This document shows, one piece after another, positions 7,889-17,598 of a DNA stretch of 64,000 nucleotides. How positions within the stretch are numbered: the stretch's first letter is position 1; every line of letters begins with the position of its first letter. The notes beneath the pieces were generated by a model that saw nothing but the letters and a program-made list of their open reading frames with translations, was not told the origin of the DNA and did no database searches. Source of the stretch: Bradyrhizobium sp. 200 (GTDB lineage Bacteria > Pseudomonadota > Alphaproteobacteria > Rhizobiales > Xanthobacteraceae); contig NZ_CP064689.1 of NCBI RefSeq assembly GCF_023100945.1, positions 5,500,001 through 5,564,000 of the forward strand, in the 5' to 3' direction. The position numbers and the translations under genes are program-made.

Positions 7889-8028
7889 TTAGGCCCTTCC
7901 GACGGAGGGGGGCGTATTCCGCAGGAAGGTTGCCAGAGGGAGCGAGCCTTGGACCCGCTCCCCGGAAGGAGACGTCGGCGGGGGCGACGAATGCCGGCGA
8001 AACCCTCCATCTGATATCTAGTCCTCGT

Positions 8029-9624
8029 TTAGCCCTTCGCCAGCGGCACCGCCACGAAGCGCGACGAACCGCCGCTCTTCACGCGCATGAGAACGCTGTT
8101 CTTGTTGTCGGTCCGCGCGGCGTCGATCGCCTCGCGTACCTCACCGGCGCTGGTGACGCTCTTGCCGGCGACTTCGAGAATGACGTCGCCTTCCTTGAAG
8201 CCGCGTTCCGCTGCCGCGCTCTTCGGGTCGACCTCGGTGACCACGACGCCCTCCCTGCCGGCGCCGGCCACGCTGTTGGCGGGGGCGACCGTCAGGCCGA
8301 GCTTCGGCACGCCGGTTCCCTTGCTCAGGCTACCCTTGTCTTCCTTGTCGGTGTCGGCCTTGGCCTCGGTCGTGTTCGGCAACTGGCCGAGCGTGAGGTT
8401 GACGACCTTGTCCTGGCCTTTGTGCAGCACGTTCAGCTTGACCGCATTGCCCGGCGCAAGGCCGCCGATGGTGCGGGCGAGCTCCCTGGCGTCCTTCACC
8501 GGCTCGCCATTGACGGCGGTGATGACGTCACCGGACTGGATGCCAGCCTTGGCCGCCGGGCCATTGGCCTGCGGTTCCGCCACCAGCGCGCCTTCCGCCT
8601 TCTTCATGCCGAGGCTGTCGGCAATGTCAGAGGTCACCGGCTGGATCTGGACACCGATCCAGCCGCGGCTGACCGAGCCCTTGTCCTTGAGCTGCGCGAT
8701 CACGCTCTTGACTGTCGATGCAGGGATCGAGAACGCGATGCCGACGCTGCCGCCGGACGGCGAGTAGATCGCGGTGTTGACTCCCATCACTTCGCCATTG
8801 GTGTCGAACGCCGGACCGCCGGAGTTGCCCTTGTTCACGGGCGCGTCGATCTGGATGAAATCGTCATACGGGCCGTTGCCGATATCGCGGCCGGAGGCCG
8901 AGACGATGCCGGCGGTCACGGTTCCGCCAAGGCCGAACGGGTTACCGACCGCGAGCACCCAGTCGCCGATCCGCGGCTTGGAGTCGGACAGCTTGGCGAA
9001 CGGAAAATCGGTGCGGCCCTCGACCTTGATCAGCGCCAGATCGGTGCGTGGATCGGTGCCGATCACTTTTGCGGTGTAGGTCTTGCCGTCGTCCATGGTG
9101 ACTTCGACCTTGTCGGCGCCATCGACCACGTGGTTGTTGGTCACGGCAAAACCGTCAGCCGAGATGAAGAAGCCGGAACCCTGCCCCGTCACCGGGCCAC
9201 GGCCGCCACGCGGTCCGCCGCGCAGGCCGGGCGGCAAGCCATCCGGACCGCCGAAGCGGCGGAAGAAGCGCTCCATCGGCGAACCCGGCTGGAACGGCGA
9301 ATCATCGTCCTTGTTGGCGCTGTCGTCCTTCGCGCTCTTGTCGGCAATGTTGATCTTGACCGAGATCACCGACGGTTTGACGCGCTCGACGATATCGGCA
9401 AATCCGATCGGACGCTCGACCTTGCGGACCTCGTTGTTGACCTGTGCGTGCGCCGCACTGGTGAAGACATCGAGCGGGCCCTGCTGCGGACTGAAACCAT
9501 AAACCGCGGCGCCGAGGCCGGCGACGACGGAAGCCATCAGCGCGAACTTGCGCGCGGAGAACAGCGAACGGCGCGGCGCGCCGTAGGACGGTAGCGAGGA
9601 AAGATCGACGGGACGTTCGGTCAT
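8029..9624 (-). CDS. degP: DegP/HtrA-family periplasmic serine protease (Do type)
   Basis: This 531-residue protein degrades or refolds damaged envelope proteins. An N-terminal membrane or signal segment is at residues about 27-45. The trypsin-like domain has the complete triad: H165 in TNNHV, D195 in TDLALIK and S268 in GNSGGP. A Gly/Arg-rich insertion (about 120-147) precedes the catalytic core. Two PDZ domains follow at about 315-400 and 430-520. The length and two PDZ domains fit the DegP/MucD type of rhizobia. An OmpR-type regulator lies downstream behind a terminator. No sigma-E-like promoter was confidently read upstream. Confidence 0.95.
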   Translation of the reverse strand: MTERPVDLSSLPSYGAPRRSLFSARKFALMASVVAGLGAAVYGFSPQQGPLDVFTSAAHAQVNNEVRKVERPIGFADIVERVKPSVISVKINIADKSAKDDSANKDDDSPFQPGSPMERFFRRFGGPDGLPPGLRGGPRGGRGPVTGQGSGFFISADGFAVTNNHVVDGADKVEVTMDDGKTYTAKVIGTDPRTDLALIKVEGRTDFPFAKLSDSKPRIGDWVLAVGNPFGLGGTVTAGIVSASGRDIGNGPYDDFIQIDAPVNKGNSGGPAFDTNGEVMGVNTAIYSPSGGSVGIAFSIPASTVKSVIAQLKDKGSVSRGWIGVQIQPVTSDIADSLGMKKAEGALVAEPQANGPAAKAGIQSGDVITAVNGEPVKDARELARTIGGLAPGNAVKLNVLHKGQDKVVNLTLGQLPNTTEAKADTDKEDKGSLSKGTGVPKLGLTVAPANSVAGAGREGVVVTEVDPKSAAAERGFKEGDVILEVAGKSVTSAGEVREAIDAARTDNKNSVLMRVKSGGSSRFVAVPLAKG

Positions 9625-9795
9625 GTTTCAAAAATCTCCAGAGCCTGAATTTCGGACGGTGCGGGGTGCGCGGGCTGGGCACCTGACAGGGCTGAACATG
9701 GGGTTCGCCGCCTTACCGCGCGCTGGCTAGGGAATTAAACTTTTGTAATGGTGGCGGTTATGGATGCGGCGGAATAGCGCAGGCAAATCAGCCGG

Positions 9796-10674
9796 TTAAG
9801 ACGACGCCTGGAAGCTTCTTCGCAGCCAGCCGCGAAAGGCGATGAGACCCGGATCGGTTTCGCGGAACGGACGATACACCAGGTACCAAGCCCGTCCCTT
9901 GGGAACAGAAATCGCAAATGGCGCAACCAGGCGTCTCATCGCGAGGTCGTCTTCCACATACGGTCGCAAGCCGATGGCAACCCCGACGCCATCGAGCGCA
10001 GCCTGCAAGGCCATTCCGTAATTGGCAAAGCTTGGGCCGAGCGCTTTGCGGCGCAGTTTGACACCCGCTGCAGCCAGCCATAGCGGCCAGTCTTCCGGCG
10101 AATGCACGACCTGCAGCAAGTTCTCGTTGGCCAGATCCAACGGCTTGCCAAGCCGCCGTGCCGTCGCGGCGGTGCATACGGGAAAGAGGTCAGCCGAAAA
10201 CAACGGCTCGGCCGCCAGCCCCGGCCAATCGCCATTGCCGAGCAGGATTCCGCAGGTCCAGTCGTCCTTGAAGGGATTGATCGCGCCACCGGTCGCGAGC
10301 CGCACCTCGATGTCGGGATGCGCGCCGTAAAAGCTCGCAAGGCGCGGAATCATCCAGCGCACCGCGAAGGAAGGTCCGACGCCGATCGTCAAGACCGGCG
10401 TGGTCCGCATCGCTGCGACCTGCTCGACGCTGGCAGCGATCGAATCGAACGCCGCAGTGAGGCTCGGCTGCAGCGCCTTTGCTTGCGCGGTGAGCGCAAG
10501 GCCGTTGGGAAGCCGCTCGAACAGCTCGAGACCGAGCCGGGCCTCGAGCAACCGCACCATGCGGCTCACCGCCGCTTGGGTGACATTCAGTTCCCGGCTC
10601 GCACCCACGAAGCTTCCATGACGCGCCGCGGCCTCGAAGGCACGCAAACCATTCAGCGAAGGCAGACGGCGCAT
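9796..10674 (-). CDS. LysR-family transcriptional regulator, GcvA-like
   Basis: This is a 292-residue regulator with the N-terminal winged helix MRRLPSLNGLRAFEAAARHG followed by TQAAVSRMVRLLEARLG. The C-terminal half (about 92-290) is the periplasmic-binding-protein-like effector domain. The start LPSLNGLRAFEAAARHGSF is characteristic of the GcvA subgroup. It is divergent from the TauE/SafE exporter gene with a 113-base gap and may regulate it, which is the usual LysR arrangement. The effector is unknown. Confidence 0.88.
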   Translation of the reverse strand: MRRLPSLNGLRAFEAAARHGSFVGASRELNVTQAAVSRMVRLLEARLGLELFERLPNGLALTAQAKALQPSLTAAFDSIAASVEQVAAMRTTPVLTIGVGPSFAVRWMIPRLASFYGAHPDIEVRLATGGAINPFKDDWTCGILLGNGDWPGLAAEPLFSADLFPVCTAATARRLGKPLDLANENLLQVVHSPEDWPLWLAAAGVKLRRKALGPSFANYGMALQAALDGVGVAIGLRPYVEDDLAMRRLVAPFAISVPKGRAWYLVYRPFRETDPGLIAFRGWLRRSFQASS

Positions 10675-10787
10675 GGGGAGCCAATCCTTAGACTAACTTT
10701 TCCTTAGCCTATGGCTGAACTAAACGCGTTTGCGAAGCCCCTGTCAAACGCGCATTGAACGGCATCGGATTCAACCGGACGACGCCC

Positions 10788-11525
10788 ATGCTCAGCCTCC
10801 CGCTCGCGGCGGGATTCGCCGCCGCCATCGTATCGACCTCCTTCATCTCCGGCATCTTCGGGATGGCCGGTGGTATGATATTGATGGGAATTTTGCTGAT
10901 TTTCATGCCTCTTGCGCCGGCCATGATTTTGCACGGCCTGGTGCAGGTGGCCTCGAATGGCTGGCGGGCCTGGCAATGGCGCGCGCATATCGATTGGCGG
11001 ATCGTTGCCCATTATGCCGCCGGCGCCGTCGTCGCAGCAGCCGCGGTCGGCGCCATGGCGCTTGAGGCGAGCAAGGCGATAGCCCTAATTATCGTTGGCG
11101 TGAGCCCCTTCCTGGGACTTCTGCTGCCCGGCCGGCTCGCGCCCGACATTGGAAAGCCCAGCCATGGTCACGGCTGCGGCGCCTTGTGCACCGTGCTGCA
11201 GCTCCTGGCCGGGGTTTCCGGTCCCATCCTCGACGTGTTCTTCGTGCGCTCGCAGCTCAACAGCCGGCAACTGATCGCCACCAAGGCCGCCGCGCAAGTG
11301 ATCGGGCACTTCCTGAAGGCCGCCTATTTCGGCCACCTGCTTGCCGGCGGCGAGACCCTGTCGGCGATCGCCGTCATCGTGGCGATTCCGCTTGCGATCA
11401 CCGGAGGATACCTTTCCCAGTTCGTGATCGAGGCGATCAGCGAGACACGATTCCGGACCTGGTCGCGCTACGTGATCGGCGCGGTGTCCATCGTCTATCT
11501 GATTCAAGGCGTGGTGCTGCTGTGA
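10788..11525 (+). CDS. TauE/SafE-family (TSUP) membrane exporter
   Basis: This 245-residue protein has eight or so hydrophobic helices and the TSUP pattern: the N-terminal motif FISGIFGMAGGMILMG and a related second half around AGVSGPILDVFFV. The family transports sulfite, sulfonates or other organic anions; the substrate here is not evident. A TTG at 10755 gives a longer frame, but the ATG at 10788 begins exactly at the first helix. It is divergent from the GcvA-like LysR gene. Confidence 0.85.
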   Translation: MLSLPLAAGFAAAIVSTSFISGIFGMAGGMILMGILLIFMPLAPAMILHGLVQVASNGWRAWQWRAHIDWRIVAHYAAGAVVAAAAVGAMALEASKAIALIIVGVSPFLGLLLPGRLAPDIGKPSHGHGCGALCTVLQLLAGVSGPILDVFFVRSQLNSRQLIATKAAAQVIGHFLKAAYFGHLLAGGETLSAIAVIVAIPLAITGGYLSQFVIEAISETRFRTWSRYVIGAVSIVYLIQGVVLL

Positions 11526-11620
11526 CCTGCGCTGTGCAGATTGACAGAGAACCGGTGTCCTCCCTGCCAATTCACCTCAGGTCTTCATCTTCATACGCAC
11601 CGTCACAATGGAGGTCTCCA

Positions 11621-12061
11621 ATGACTATCGCCATCCGACACATCATCCTGAGCGCCAATGCAACGTTTCTCCTCGCAGCGTCCGCGGGCGGCTTTGCAAG
11701 CGACGTGCGCGGAATCTTCTTCGGCCTTGGGCCGGTCGCGCGTGTTGTGGCCGAGGCGCCCCATGTCGGACTTGGCTTTATCGAGGCACACGGCCTGGCC
11801 TTCATCCTGGGCATCCTGATGTGGCGCGCTCAGCCAGCGCGTGGCTGGCACCTCGCGGCTGCAGCCATTCATGTTCTGCTGGGGACCGCCAATCTGATAT
11901 TCTGGCAGCTCTTCATTGTGTCCGACATGCTGCTGGTCGGTTACGTCACCACGGCGCTGCATGGCCTGTTCGTCGTGCTGCAGATGTCTGCCGCGATCTC
12001 GGCCCGGGTGCCGGACAGCGCTGCGGTTCACGCCGGTCCGATTTCGCCCGGCTACCGATAG
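11621..12061 (+). CDS. Four-helix membrane protein, unknown function
   Basis: This is a 146-residue protein starting at ATG 11621 after GGAGGTCTCCA. Four hydrophobic segments are visible (about 8-25, 52-68, 75-97 and 102-120), with few charged residues. The frame is open far upstream, but the ribosome site and the first helix support this start. It lies 12 bases before the MAPEG gene and is probably co-transcribed with it. I do not recognise a characterised family. Confidence 0.7.
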   Translation: MTIAIRHIILSANATFLLAASAGGFASDVRGIFFGLGPVARVVAEAPHVGLGFIEAHGLAFILGILMWRAQPARGWHLAAAAIHVLLGTANLIFWQLFIVSDMLLVGYVTTALHGLFVVLQMSAAISARVPDSAAVHAGPISPGYR

Positions 12062-12073
12062 TGGAGACGCCCC

Positions 12074-12589
12074 ATGACCGATGAACAGAAAACCGTTGCG
12101 ATCGGCGCCGCCAGCGGCGTGTTGAGCATGGTGGCCGCAATAGCCGGCATCTCGCAGATCTGGGCGGATACCTCGGCCCTGACCGATATCGCCGGTCGGC
12201 TTGCCTATACCCTGAAGGCAAACGCCCTTGCCGCGATCCCGCTGATGGTCGGCACCATCACCGTCGCGAACAACCGCTTCCTCAGCGAAGCGATCGATCC
12301 GACACTGCACAAGGAGGATCAGGCAACACTGATCAACGGACGTGTGCTCGACAACACGCTGCAGCAATGTGTGCTGTTCGTGATCGGCACATTGGCTCTG
12401 AGCGTCAGTCTGCCGGCCAGCCAGATGAAGGTCATCGCTGCGGCGGCCATCGTGTTCATCGTCGCCCGGTTTGCATTCTGGATCGGCTACCGGATCCACC
12501 CGCTGTATCGGGCGTTCGGCATGGCGGCCACGATGTATCTGAACATCGGCATCCTCGCCTGGGCGGGCTGGAACATTCTGCGTGGGTGA
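12074..12589 (+). CDS. MAPEG-family membrane protein
   Basis: This is a 171-residue protein with four membrane helices. It has the MAPEG arrangement: a hydrophobic N-terminus, a loop with NGRVLDNTLQQ, then FVIGTLALSVSLP and a C-terminal helix pair with FAFWIGYRIHPLYRAFGMAA. MAPEG proteins include glutathione-dependent membrane enzymes; the bacterial members are mostly uncharacterised. It has a GGAG ribosome site and follows another small membrane protein with a 12-base gap. Confidence 0.75.
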   Translation: MTDEQKTVAIGAASGVLSMVAAIAGISQIWADTSALTDIAGRLAYTLKANALAAIPLMVGTITVANNRFLSEAIDPTLHKEDQATLINGRVLDNTLQQCVLFVIGTLALSVSLPASQMKVIAAAAIVFIVARFAFWIGYRIHPLYRAFGMAATMYLNIGILAWAGWNILRG

Positions 12590-12716
12590 ATTGCGTCAAA
12601 CCGAATTTTCCGCAGCCAGCGGGCGTCGCCCTTATCATCTTCAGCCCGCCGATGAACCCCCGCGTGCCGCTGGCGCTGCTCGCACGGCCGTCCCACCTCG
12701 CCCGTAAAGCCCCCGC

Positions 12717-13238
12717 TTAGCTCTTCAATCTGAGCCGGCCCATAAAATCCCGCTTGCCGAGCGGCACACCGTTGGTACGCAAAATGTCGTACGCGGTGGT
12801 GGCGTGGAAATAGAAATTGGGCAGCGAGAACGACATCAGGAAGTCCTCTGCCGTGAACGGCAATTGGCGCTCGCCGACGTGAAAGACGACATCGCGGCCG
12901 CCGAGCGCATTGACGGCTTCCGGCGTCCATACCGACAGCGCCTCGCGGGTTTGCGCGATCAGCGCCTGCAACCCCGCATAATCGTACGGCGTCTTTGACG
13001 CGGGCGGACGAAATTCTCCGCTCTGCACGGCCTCGATGGCGCCGCGGGAATGTTGGGCGACAGAGATGATCTGGAAACGCAACGGCAGCATATCCTGCGC
13101 CAGCCGCGCCTCGACGATGGTTTCCGGATCGATGTTGTTATCGCGAAAATGCTTGAGGCTGCGATCGAGGAAGCCGCCGACCGCGCCAAGCGTCTGCAGA
13201 TAATTCGCGACGGTGGCGTCGTAGAGTGAAAGAGCCAT
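12717..13238 (-). CDS. DUF1993 family protein
   Basis: This is a 173-residue soluble protein of the DUF1993 (DinB-like) family. The N-terminus MALSLYDATVANYLQTLGAV, the segment LPLRFQIISVAQHSRGA and the C-terminal PNFYFHATTAYDILRTNGVP are family features. The conserved His residues (in AQHSRG and FYFHATTAY) match a DinB-like helical bundle. Function is unknown. It is a single gene between the MAPEG gene and ccmH, on the ccm strand but 80 bases downstream of it. Confidence 0.82.
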   Translation of the reverse strand: MALSLYDATVANYLQTLGAVGGFLDRSLKHFRDNNIDPETIVEARLAQDMLPLRFQIISVAQHSRGAIEAVQSGEFRPPASKTPYDYAGLQALIAQTREALSVWTPEAVNALGGRDVVFHVGERQLPFTAEDFLMSFSLPNFYFHATTAYDILRTNGVPLGKRDFMGRLRLKS

Positions 13239-13319
13239 GTCCGGTTTCCCCCTGGGCTATGTTTGTTTTTGAACTGAGGGAGTCATAGCGGAAACCTGTC
13301 CGCTTGCAATGGCGCGGGC

Positions 13320-13817
13320 TTAGGGTTGCTTGTCCGGCGCATCGGCCGCGAGCAGGCGCTCCAGCCTCGCCTCTTCCTCTTCCGTCAGGTGCAGCCGCGC
13401 GGGATCGGCCGCGCTGCCGGGATTCGAGCGGCGGCGGCTGTACACCCACAGCGCCAGTCCGCCTCCGGCCAATGCGAGCGGCGGCAGCAGCCACAGCAGC
13501 AGCGTGTGCGGCGTGAAGCGCGGCTTCAGCAGCACGAACTCGCCATAGCGCGCCACCAGGAAATCGATCACCTGGCTGTCGCTGTCGCCGCCCGCAATCC
13601 GCTCGCGCACCAATAGCCGCAGGTCGCGCGCCAGCGGGGCGTCGGAATCGTCGATCGACTGGTTCTGGCACACCATGCAGCGCAGTTCGCGCGACAGGTC
13701 ACGCGCGCGGGCTTCCTTTGCAGGGTCCGCCATGATCTCGTCGGGCTGCACGGCGTAGGCCGCCGGGCCGCTCAGCATCGCGGCGACGACAAACATGCAT
13801 GCAAGGAGCCGCTTCAA
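13320..13817 (-). CDS. ccmH: Cytochrome c maturation protein CcmH (CycL)
   Basis: CcmH is a 165-residue membrane-anchored thiol-oxidoreductase that keeps apocytochrome c CXXCH reduced for heme ligation. A signal segment spans residues 1-22. The redox motif is LRCMVCQNQS (CXXC), followed by the conserved acidic DDSDAPLARDLR. A membrane helix lies near residues 103-125, and the C-terminus is a short cytoplasmic tail. The start is TTG at 13817, four bases after the ccmF stop, so translational coupling is likely; an in-frame ATG lies seven codons later. It is the last gene of the ccmIEFH operon. Confidence 0.93.
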   Translation of the reverse strand: MKRLLACMFVVAAMLSGPAAYAVQPDEIMADPAKEARARDLSRELRCMVCQNQSIDDSDAPLARDLRLLVRERIAGGDSDSQVIDFLVARYGEFVLLKPRFTPHTLLLWLLPPLALAGGGLALWVYSRRRSNPGSAADPARLHLTEEEEARLERLLAADAPDKQP

Positions 13818-13821
13818 TGGA

Positions 13822-15804
13822 TCACTCCGCCGGCTGCAGCGCGCGGACGGCCTTTGCCGGCTTCGGCGCGCCGACGCGCAGGCGGCGATCCGAGAGCGAC
13901 AGCAGGCCGCCGAACGCCATCAGAACCGGCCCCCACCAAATCAGCAACACCAGCGGCTTGTGATAGATGCGCACGGCGATGGCGCCGTCGGCGTTGGTGT
14001 CGCCGAGCGAAATATAGAGCTGGCTGGCGCCGCGGGTCAGCAGCGCGGCCTCGGTGGTCGAGGATCCCCGCGTGGTGAAGTTGCGCTTCGACGGCGTCAT
14101 CACCTGCAGCGTTTCGCCGTCGCGGCTGACCGTGAACTGCGCGATCATCTCGCGAAAATTCGGTCCCTGCCGTTGCGTGACGTCGTCGAGCTTCAACTGA
14201 TAGCCGGCGACGGTTGCGACATCGCGCGGCTTCATCGAACCGATATATTCGCTATTCCCTGTGGTTTCGCAGACGATCCCGATCAGCGCGATGCCGACGC
14301 CGGCATGGGCGAACGCCGTGCCCCAGGTCGCCCGTGGCAATCCGCGTCCACGCTGTATCGCGGTCGCAAGGGGAACGCGGAACAGCGCCATGCGCTCGGC
14401 GAGATCGCTGAGCGCGCCGCCGATCACGAATACCGCAAGTCCGATCGCTAGTGGCGCTAACGTAGCTCCGCCCTGGGTCCACGCAAACAGCACCGCCATC
14501 GCGACCAGCGCCGCGATGCCGGCCGCCGTCAGCCGCTGCGCTGCGCCGAGCAGATCGCCGCGTTTCCATGCCAGCAGCGGGCCGAACGGCACCGCGAGCA
14601 GCAACGGCACGAACAGGGGTCCGAAGGTCAGGTTGAAGAACGGCGCGCCGACCGAAATCTTGTCACCGGTCACGACCTCCAACGCCAGCGGATACAGCGT
14701 TCCGATGAACACGGTCGCGCAGGCCGTGGTGAGAAAGAGGTTGTTGAGCACCAGCGCGCCCTCGCGCGAAATCGGCGCGAACAGCCCGCCCTGCTTCAGC
14801 GTGGATGCGCGCCACGCATAAAGCGAAAGACTGCCGCCGATGAACAGGCAGAGGATCAACAGGATGAAAACGCCGCGGGCTGGATCGGTCGCGAACGCAT
14901 GCACCGAGGTCAGGACGCCCGAGCGCACCAGGAAGGTGCCGAGCAGCGACAGCGAGAAGGTCAGGATCGACAGCAGGATCGTCCAGACCTTCAGCGCGTT
15001 GCGCTTTTCCATCACGACCGCGGAATGCAGCAGCGCGGTGCCGGCGAGCCAGGGCATCAGGGAAGCATTCTCGACCGGATCCCAGAACCACCAGCCGCCC
15101 CAGCCGAGCTCGTAATAGGCCCAGTACGACCCCATGGCGATGCCGAGCGTGAGGAAGATCCACGCCACCAGCGTCCACGGCCGCACCCAGCGCGCCCAGG
15201 CGGCATCGATGCGGCCTTCGATCAGGGCGGCCACCGCAAAGGAGAACGAGATCGAGAACCCGACATAGCCGAGATAGAGCATCGGCGGATGCACGGCGAG
15301 GCCGATGTCTTGCAGCACCGGGTTGAGGTCGCGGCCCTCGATCGGGGGGCTTGCGATGCGCAGGAACGGGTTCGAGGTGACCAGGATGAACAGATAGAAC
15401 GCGGCCGCGATCCAGCCCTGCACCGCCAGCACATGGGCGCGCAGCGACAGCGGCAAATTGTTGCCGAAGGCGGCGACCAGGCCGCCGAACAGCGCCAGGA
15501 TCAGCACCCACAGCAGCATCGACCCTTCGTGATTGCCCCACACGCCGGTGATCTTGTAGAGCAGCGGCTTCATCGAGTGCGAGTTCTCGAACACATTGGC
15601 GACGGAGAAATCCGAGACGACGTGCAGCATCGTCAGCGCGGTGAAAGACGCACCCACGAACAGCAATTGCGCCAGCGCCGTGGAGCGCGCGACATTCATC
15701 AAGGCATGATCGCCCCAGCGCGCGCCGAGCAACGGCACGGTGGACTGGATCAGCGCCAGTCCGAGCGCCAGTACCAGCGCGTAATGCCCGGCTTCCGCGA
15801 TCAC
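13822..15804 (-). CDS. ccmF: Heme lyase subunit CcmF (CycK)
   Basis: CcmF is a 660-residue polytopic membrane protein that receives heme from CcmE and attaches it to apocytochromes c. The GTG at 15804 is chosen because it overlaps the ccmE stop (GTGA) and begins just before the first helix; the frame extends upstream without support. The tryptophan-rich WWD signature is at [19 protein letters not shown]. Conserved His residues occur in [13 protein letters not shown] and in the loops around it. Many hydrophobic helices and a periplasmic C-terminal domain (about 560-620) complete the family layout and length. Confidence 0.95.
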   Translation of the reverse strand: MIAEAGHYALVLALGLALIQSTVPLLGARWGDHALMNVARSTALAQLLFVGASFTALTMLHVVSDFSVANVFENSHSMKPLLYKITGVWGNHEGSMLLWVLILALFGGLVAAFGNNLPLSLRAHVLAVQGWIAAAFYLFILVTSNPFLRIASPPIEGRDLNPVLQDIGLAVHPPMLYLGYVGFSISFSFAVAALIEGRIDAAWARWVRPWTLVAWIFLTLGIAMGSYWAYYELGWGGWWFWDPVENASLMPWLAGTALLHSAVVMEKRNALKVWTILLSILTFSLSLLGTFLVRSGVLTSVHAFATDPARGVFILLILCLFIGGSLSLYAWRASTLKQGGLFAPISREGALVLNNLFLTTACATVFIGTLYPLALEVVTGDKISVGAPFFNLTFGPLFVPLLLAVPFGPLLAWKRGDLLGAAQRLTAAGIAALVAMAVLFAWTQGGATLAPLAIGLAVFVIGGALSDLAERMALFRVPLATAIQRGRGLPRATWGTAFAHAGVGIALIGIVCETTGNSEYIGSMKPRDVATVAGYQLKLDDVTQRQGPNFREMIAQFTVSRDGETLQVMTPSKRNFTTRGSSTTEAALLTRGASQLYISLGDTNADGAIAVRIYHKPLVLLIWWGPVLMAFGGLLSLSDRRLRVGAPKPAKAVRALQPAE

Positions 15805-16292
15805 TTCGAAGCTCCCTGGACCGGCGCGACCGCAGCCGCTGCGCCGGGCTTGGCGCCGTAATCGTCCTTCCAATGTCCCTGCTTCTTCAGGGCGTCGGCG
15901 ACATCCTTGGGCATATAGGTCTCGTCATGCTTGGCGAGCACGGTATCGGCCCTGAAGACGCCGGAGGCATCCAGCACGCCTTCGGCGACGACGCCCTGCC
16001 CTTCGCGGAACAGGTCCGGCAAAATCCCCTTATAGGCCACCGGTAGCGTGGCGCTGCCGTCGGCGACGCTGAAATTGACGGCGAGATTGTCGCCGCGCAC
16101 CAGCGAGCCCGGCTGCACCAGTCCGCCAAGGCGGAACCGCTTGCCGGGCGGGATCTGCTTCTCGGCCGCCATGGTCGGCGTGGAAAAGAACACGATGGAG
16201 TCGCGCATGGCGTTCAGCACCAGCGCCGCGGCGATGGCGAGCACCGCCAGCGAGCCGCCGATCATGGTCAAACGCCGTTGCTTGCGCGTCAT
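15801..16292 (-). CDS. ccmE: Periplasmic heme chaperone CcmE (CycJ)
   Basis: CcmE is a 163-residue membrane-anchored chaperone that binds heme covalently and hands it to CcmF. The start at 16292 gives the family N-terminus [13 protein letters not shown] followed by an anchor helix. The OB-fold domain includes [10 protein letters not shown] and [21 protein letters not shown]. The heme-binding His lies in [10 protein letters not shown], followed by the Tyr ligand motif. The gene starts 41 bases after ccmI and its stop overlaps the ccmF start. Confidence 0.95.
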   Translation of the reverse strand: MTRKQRRLTMIGGSLAVLAIAAALVLNAMRDSIVFFSTPTMAAEKQIPPGKRFRLGGLVQPGSLVRGDNLAVNFSVADGSATLPVAYKGILPDLFREGQGVVAEGVLDASGVFRADTVLAKHDETYMPKDVADALKKQGHWKDDYGAKPGAAAAVAPVQGASK

Positions 16293-16333
16293 AATTATCC
16301 TCTGTCTTCGCCTTTGGGTTCCGCCATCATGCC

Positions 16334-17437
16334 TCACCCACCAAGCCCGAGATTCTTCACGCCCTCATTGAGTTGGCGCAAGCGCTCGGTATCGTTGGCG
16401 ACCGCCTGACGAGCGTCAGTCAGCGCGCTCGCCGCCTTGTCGCGTTCCCCCATCACCATATAGGCCCGCATCAGCCGCAGCCATCCTTCGACATCGTCGC
16501 CGTTCTGCTTCAGCCGCGTCGCGAGCCGATCGACCATGCCGCGGATCATCTCGCCGCGGTCGGCCTCGCTCATGTCCTTGGCCGCAGCCATCGCGTCGTT
16601 GGAAAGCGCAGGCGCGGCAGGACCCCCGACCCTCGCCAGCGCCGCCTCGATCAGCGGGCGCCATGGCGCCTCGGCCGGCGCCTTGGCGAGCATGCCGCGC
16701 CAGATCGCGGCGGCATCGGCCTGGCGGCCATCCTGTTCGGCGGCGAGCCCGAGGAAATAACTGGCCCTGGGCTCATCGGCGTTCTGCGCCACCGCGCGTT
16801 CGAATTCGGCCTTGGCCTCCACCGTGACGACGCCGCCCGCCGCGCCCGCAAGCGCTTCACCGAGATCGGAGCGGCGCTCCGCGCTGTCGCCGGCATAGGT
16901 GATGGAATTGCGGTAGGCCCGTACCGCATCATCATAACGGCCGAGACGCGCCAGCACCGGCGCCAGCACGGTCCAGCCGCGACCGTCCGTCGGATTTTTT
17001 TCCAGATGCGCCTCGACCTGCGCCACCATGTTGTCGAGCGGCTGGTTGACATCCGCCGTGCGCGCGCGCGAGGCCAGCGGAAAATCGCCAAGACGCGGCG
17101 ATCCGAGCGCGAGGTAGAACGTCACGGCCGCGATCGGCAATCCCACCAGCGCCAGGACCGCGGAAGCGCGGCGCAGACCAAGGTTCGGCCGCGCCGGCGG
17201 GTCGCGCTGGCCGTCAGCGGCGGCGAGCAGGCGGCGGCCGATTTCGACACGCGCGGCCTCGGCCTCGGACACGCCGATCAGCCCGGCTGCGACATCGCGA
17301 TCGATCTCGGCGAGTTGGTCCCTGTAGACCACAGCCTCGCTGCCCCCGGCCTGCGCAGAGGAGCCCCGGCTCAACGGCCAGAGCACGGCGAAGATCGCCG
17401 CGACCGTCATCAGCGCGAACACAAACCACAGCGTCAT
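16334..17437 (-). CDS. ccmI: Cytochrome c biogenesis protein CcmI (CycH)
   Basis: This is a 367-residue protein that presents apocytochrome c to the heme lyase. Residues about 1-25 form a membrane helix, followed by the [16 protein letters not shown] segment typical of the CcmI N-terminal domain, and a second helix near 90-110. TPR-type repeats follow at about 125-260 (for example [22 protein letters not shown]). TTG at 17440 directly precedes the ATG at 17437, which is used here. It is the first gene of the ccmIEFH operon, the standard order in rhizobia. Confidence 0.92.
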   Translation of the reverse strand: MTLWFVFALMTVAAIFAVLWPLSRGSSAQAGGSEAVVYRDQLAEIDRDVAAGLIGVSEAEAARVEIGRRLLAAADGQRDPPARPNLGLRRASAVLALVGLPIAAVTFYLALGSPRLGDFPLASRARTADVNQPLDNMVAQVEAHLEKNPTDGRGWTVLAPVLARLGRYDDAVRAYRNSITYAGDSAERRSDLGEALAGAAGGVVTVEAKAEFERAVAQNADEPRASYFLGLAAEQDGRQADAAAIWRGMLAKAPAEAPWRPLIEAALARVGGPAAPALSNDAMAAAKDMSEADRGEMIRGMVDRLATRLKQNGDDVEGWLRLMRAYMVMGERDKAASALTDARQAVANDTERLRQLNEGVKNLGLGG

Positions 17438-17598
17438 CAAGCGGTTCCCGGGCGGAACGGCGCTTTAGAATGAGAATAAGCGAGCGCCGATGCGCCGCTT
17501 TACACCACCGGCGCCAAGCCCGGCAATTGACAATTGCGGCAGGAAAACCACGCGAACGGGAGGCGCTCGGACGGCCAGTTCGGCCGAGATCGGCAGGT

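Noticed and set aside
7864..9594. 576-codon ORF on the plus strand opposite degP
   Set aside because: It is the antisense of degP; the minus-strand translation has the full protease triad and two PDZ domains.
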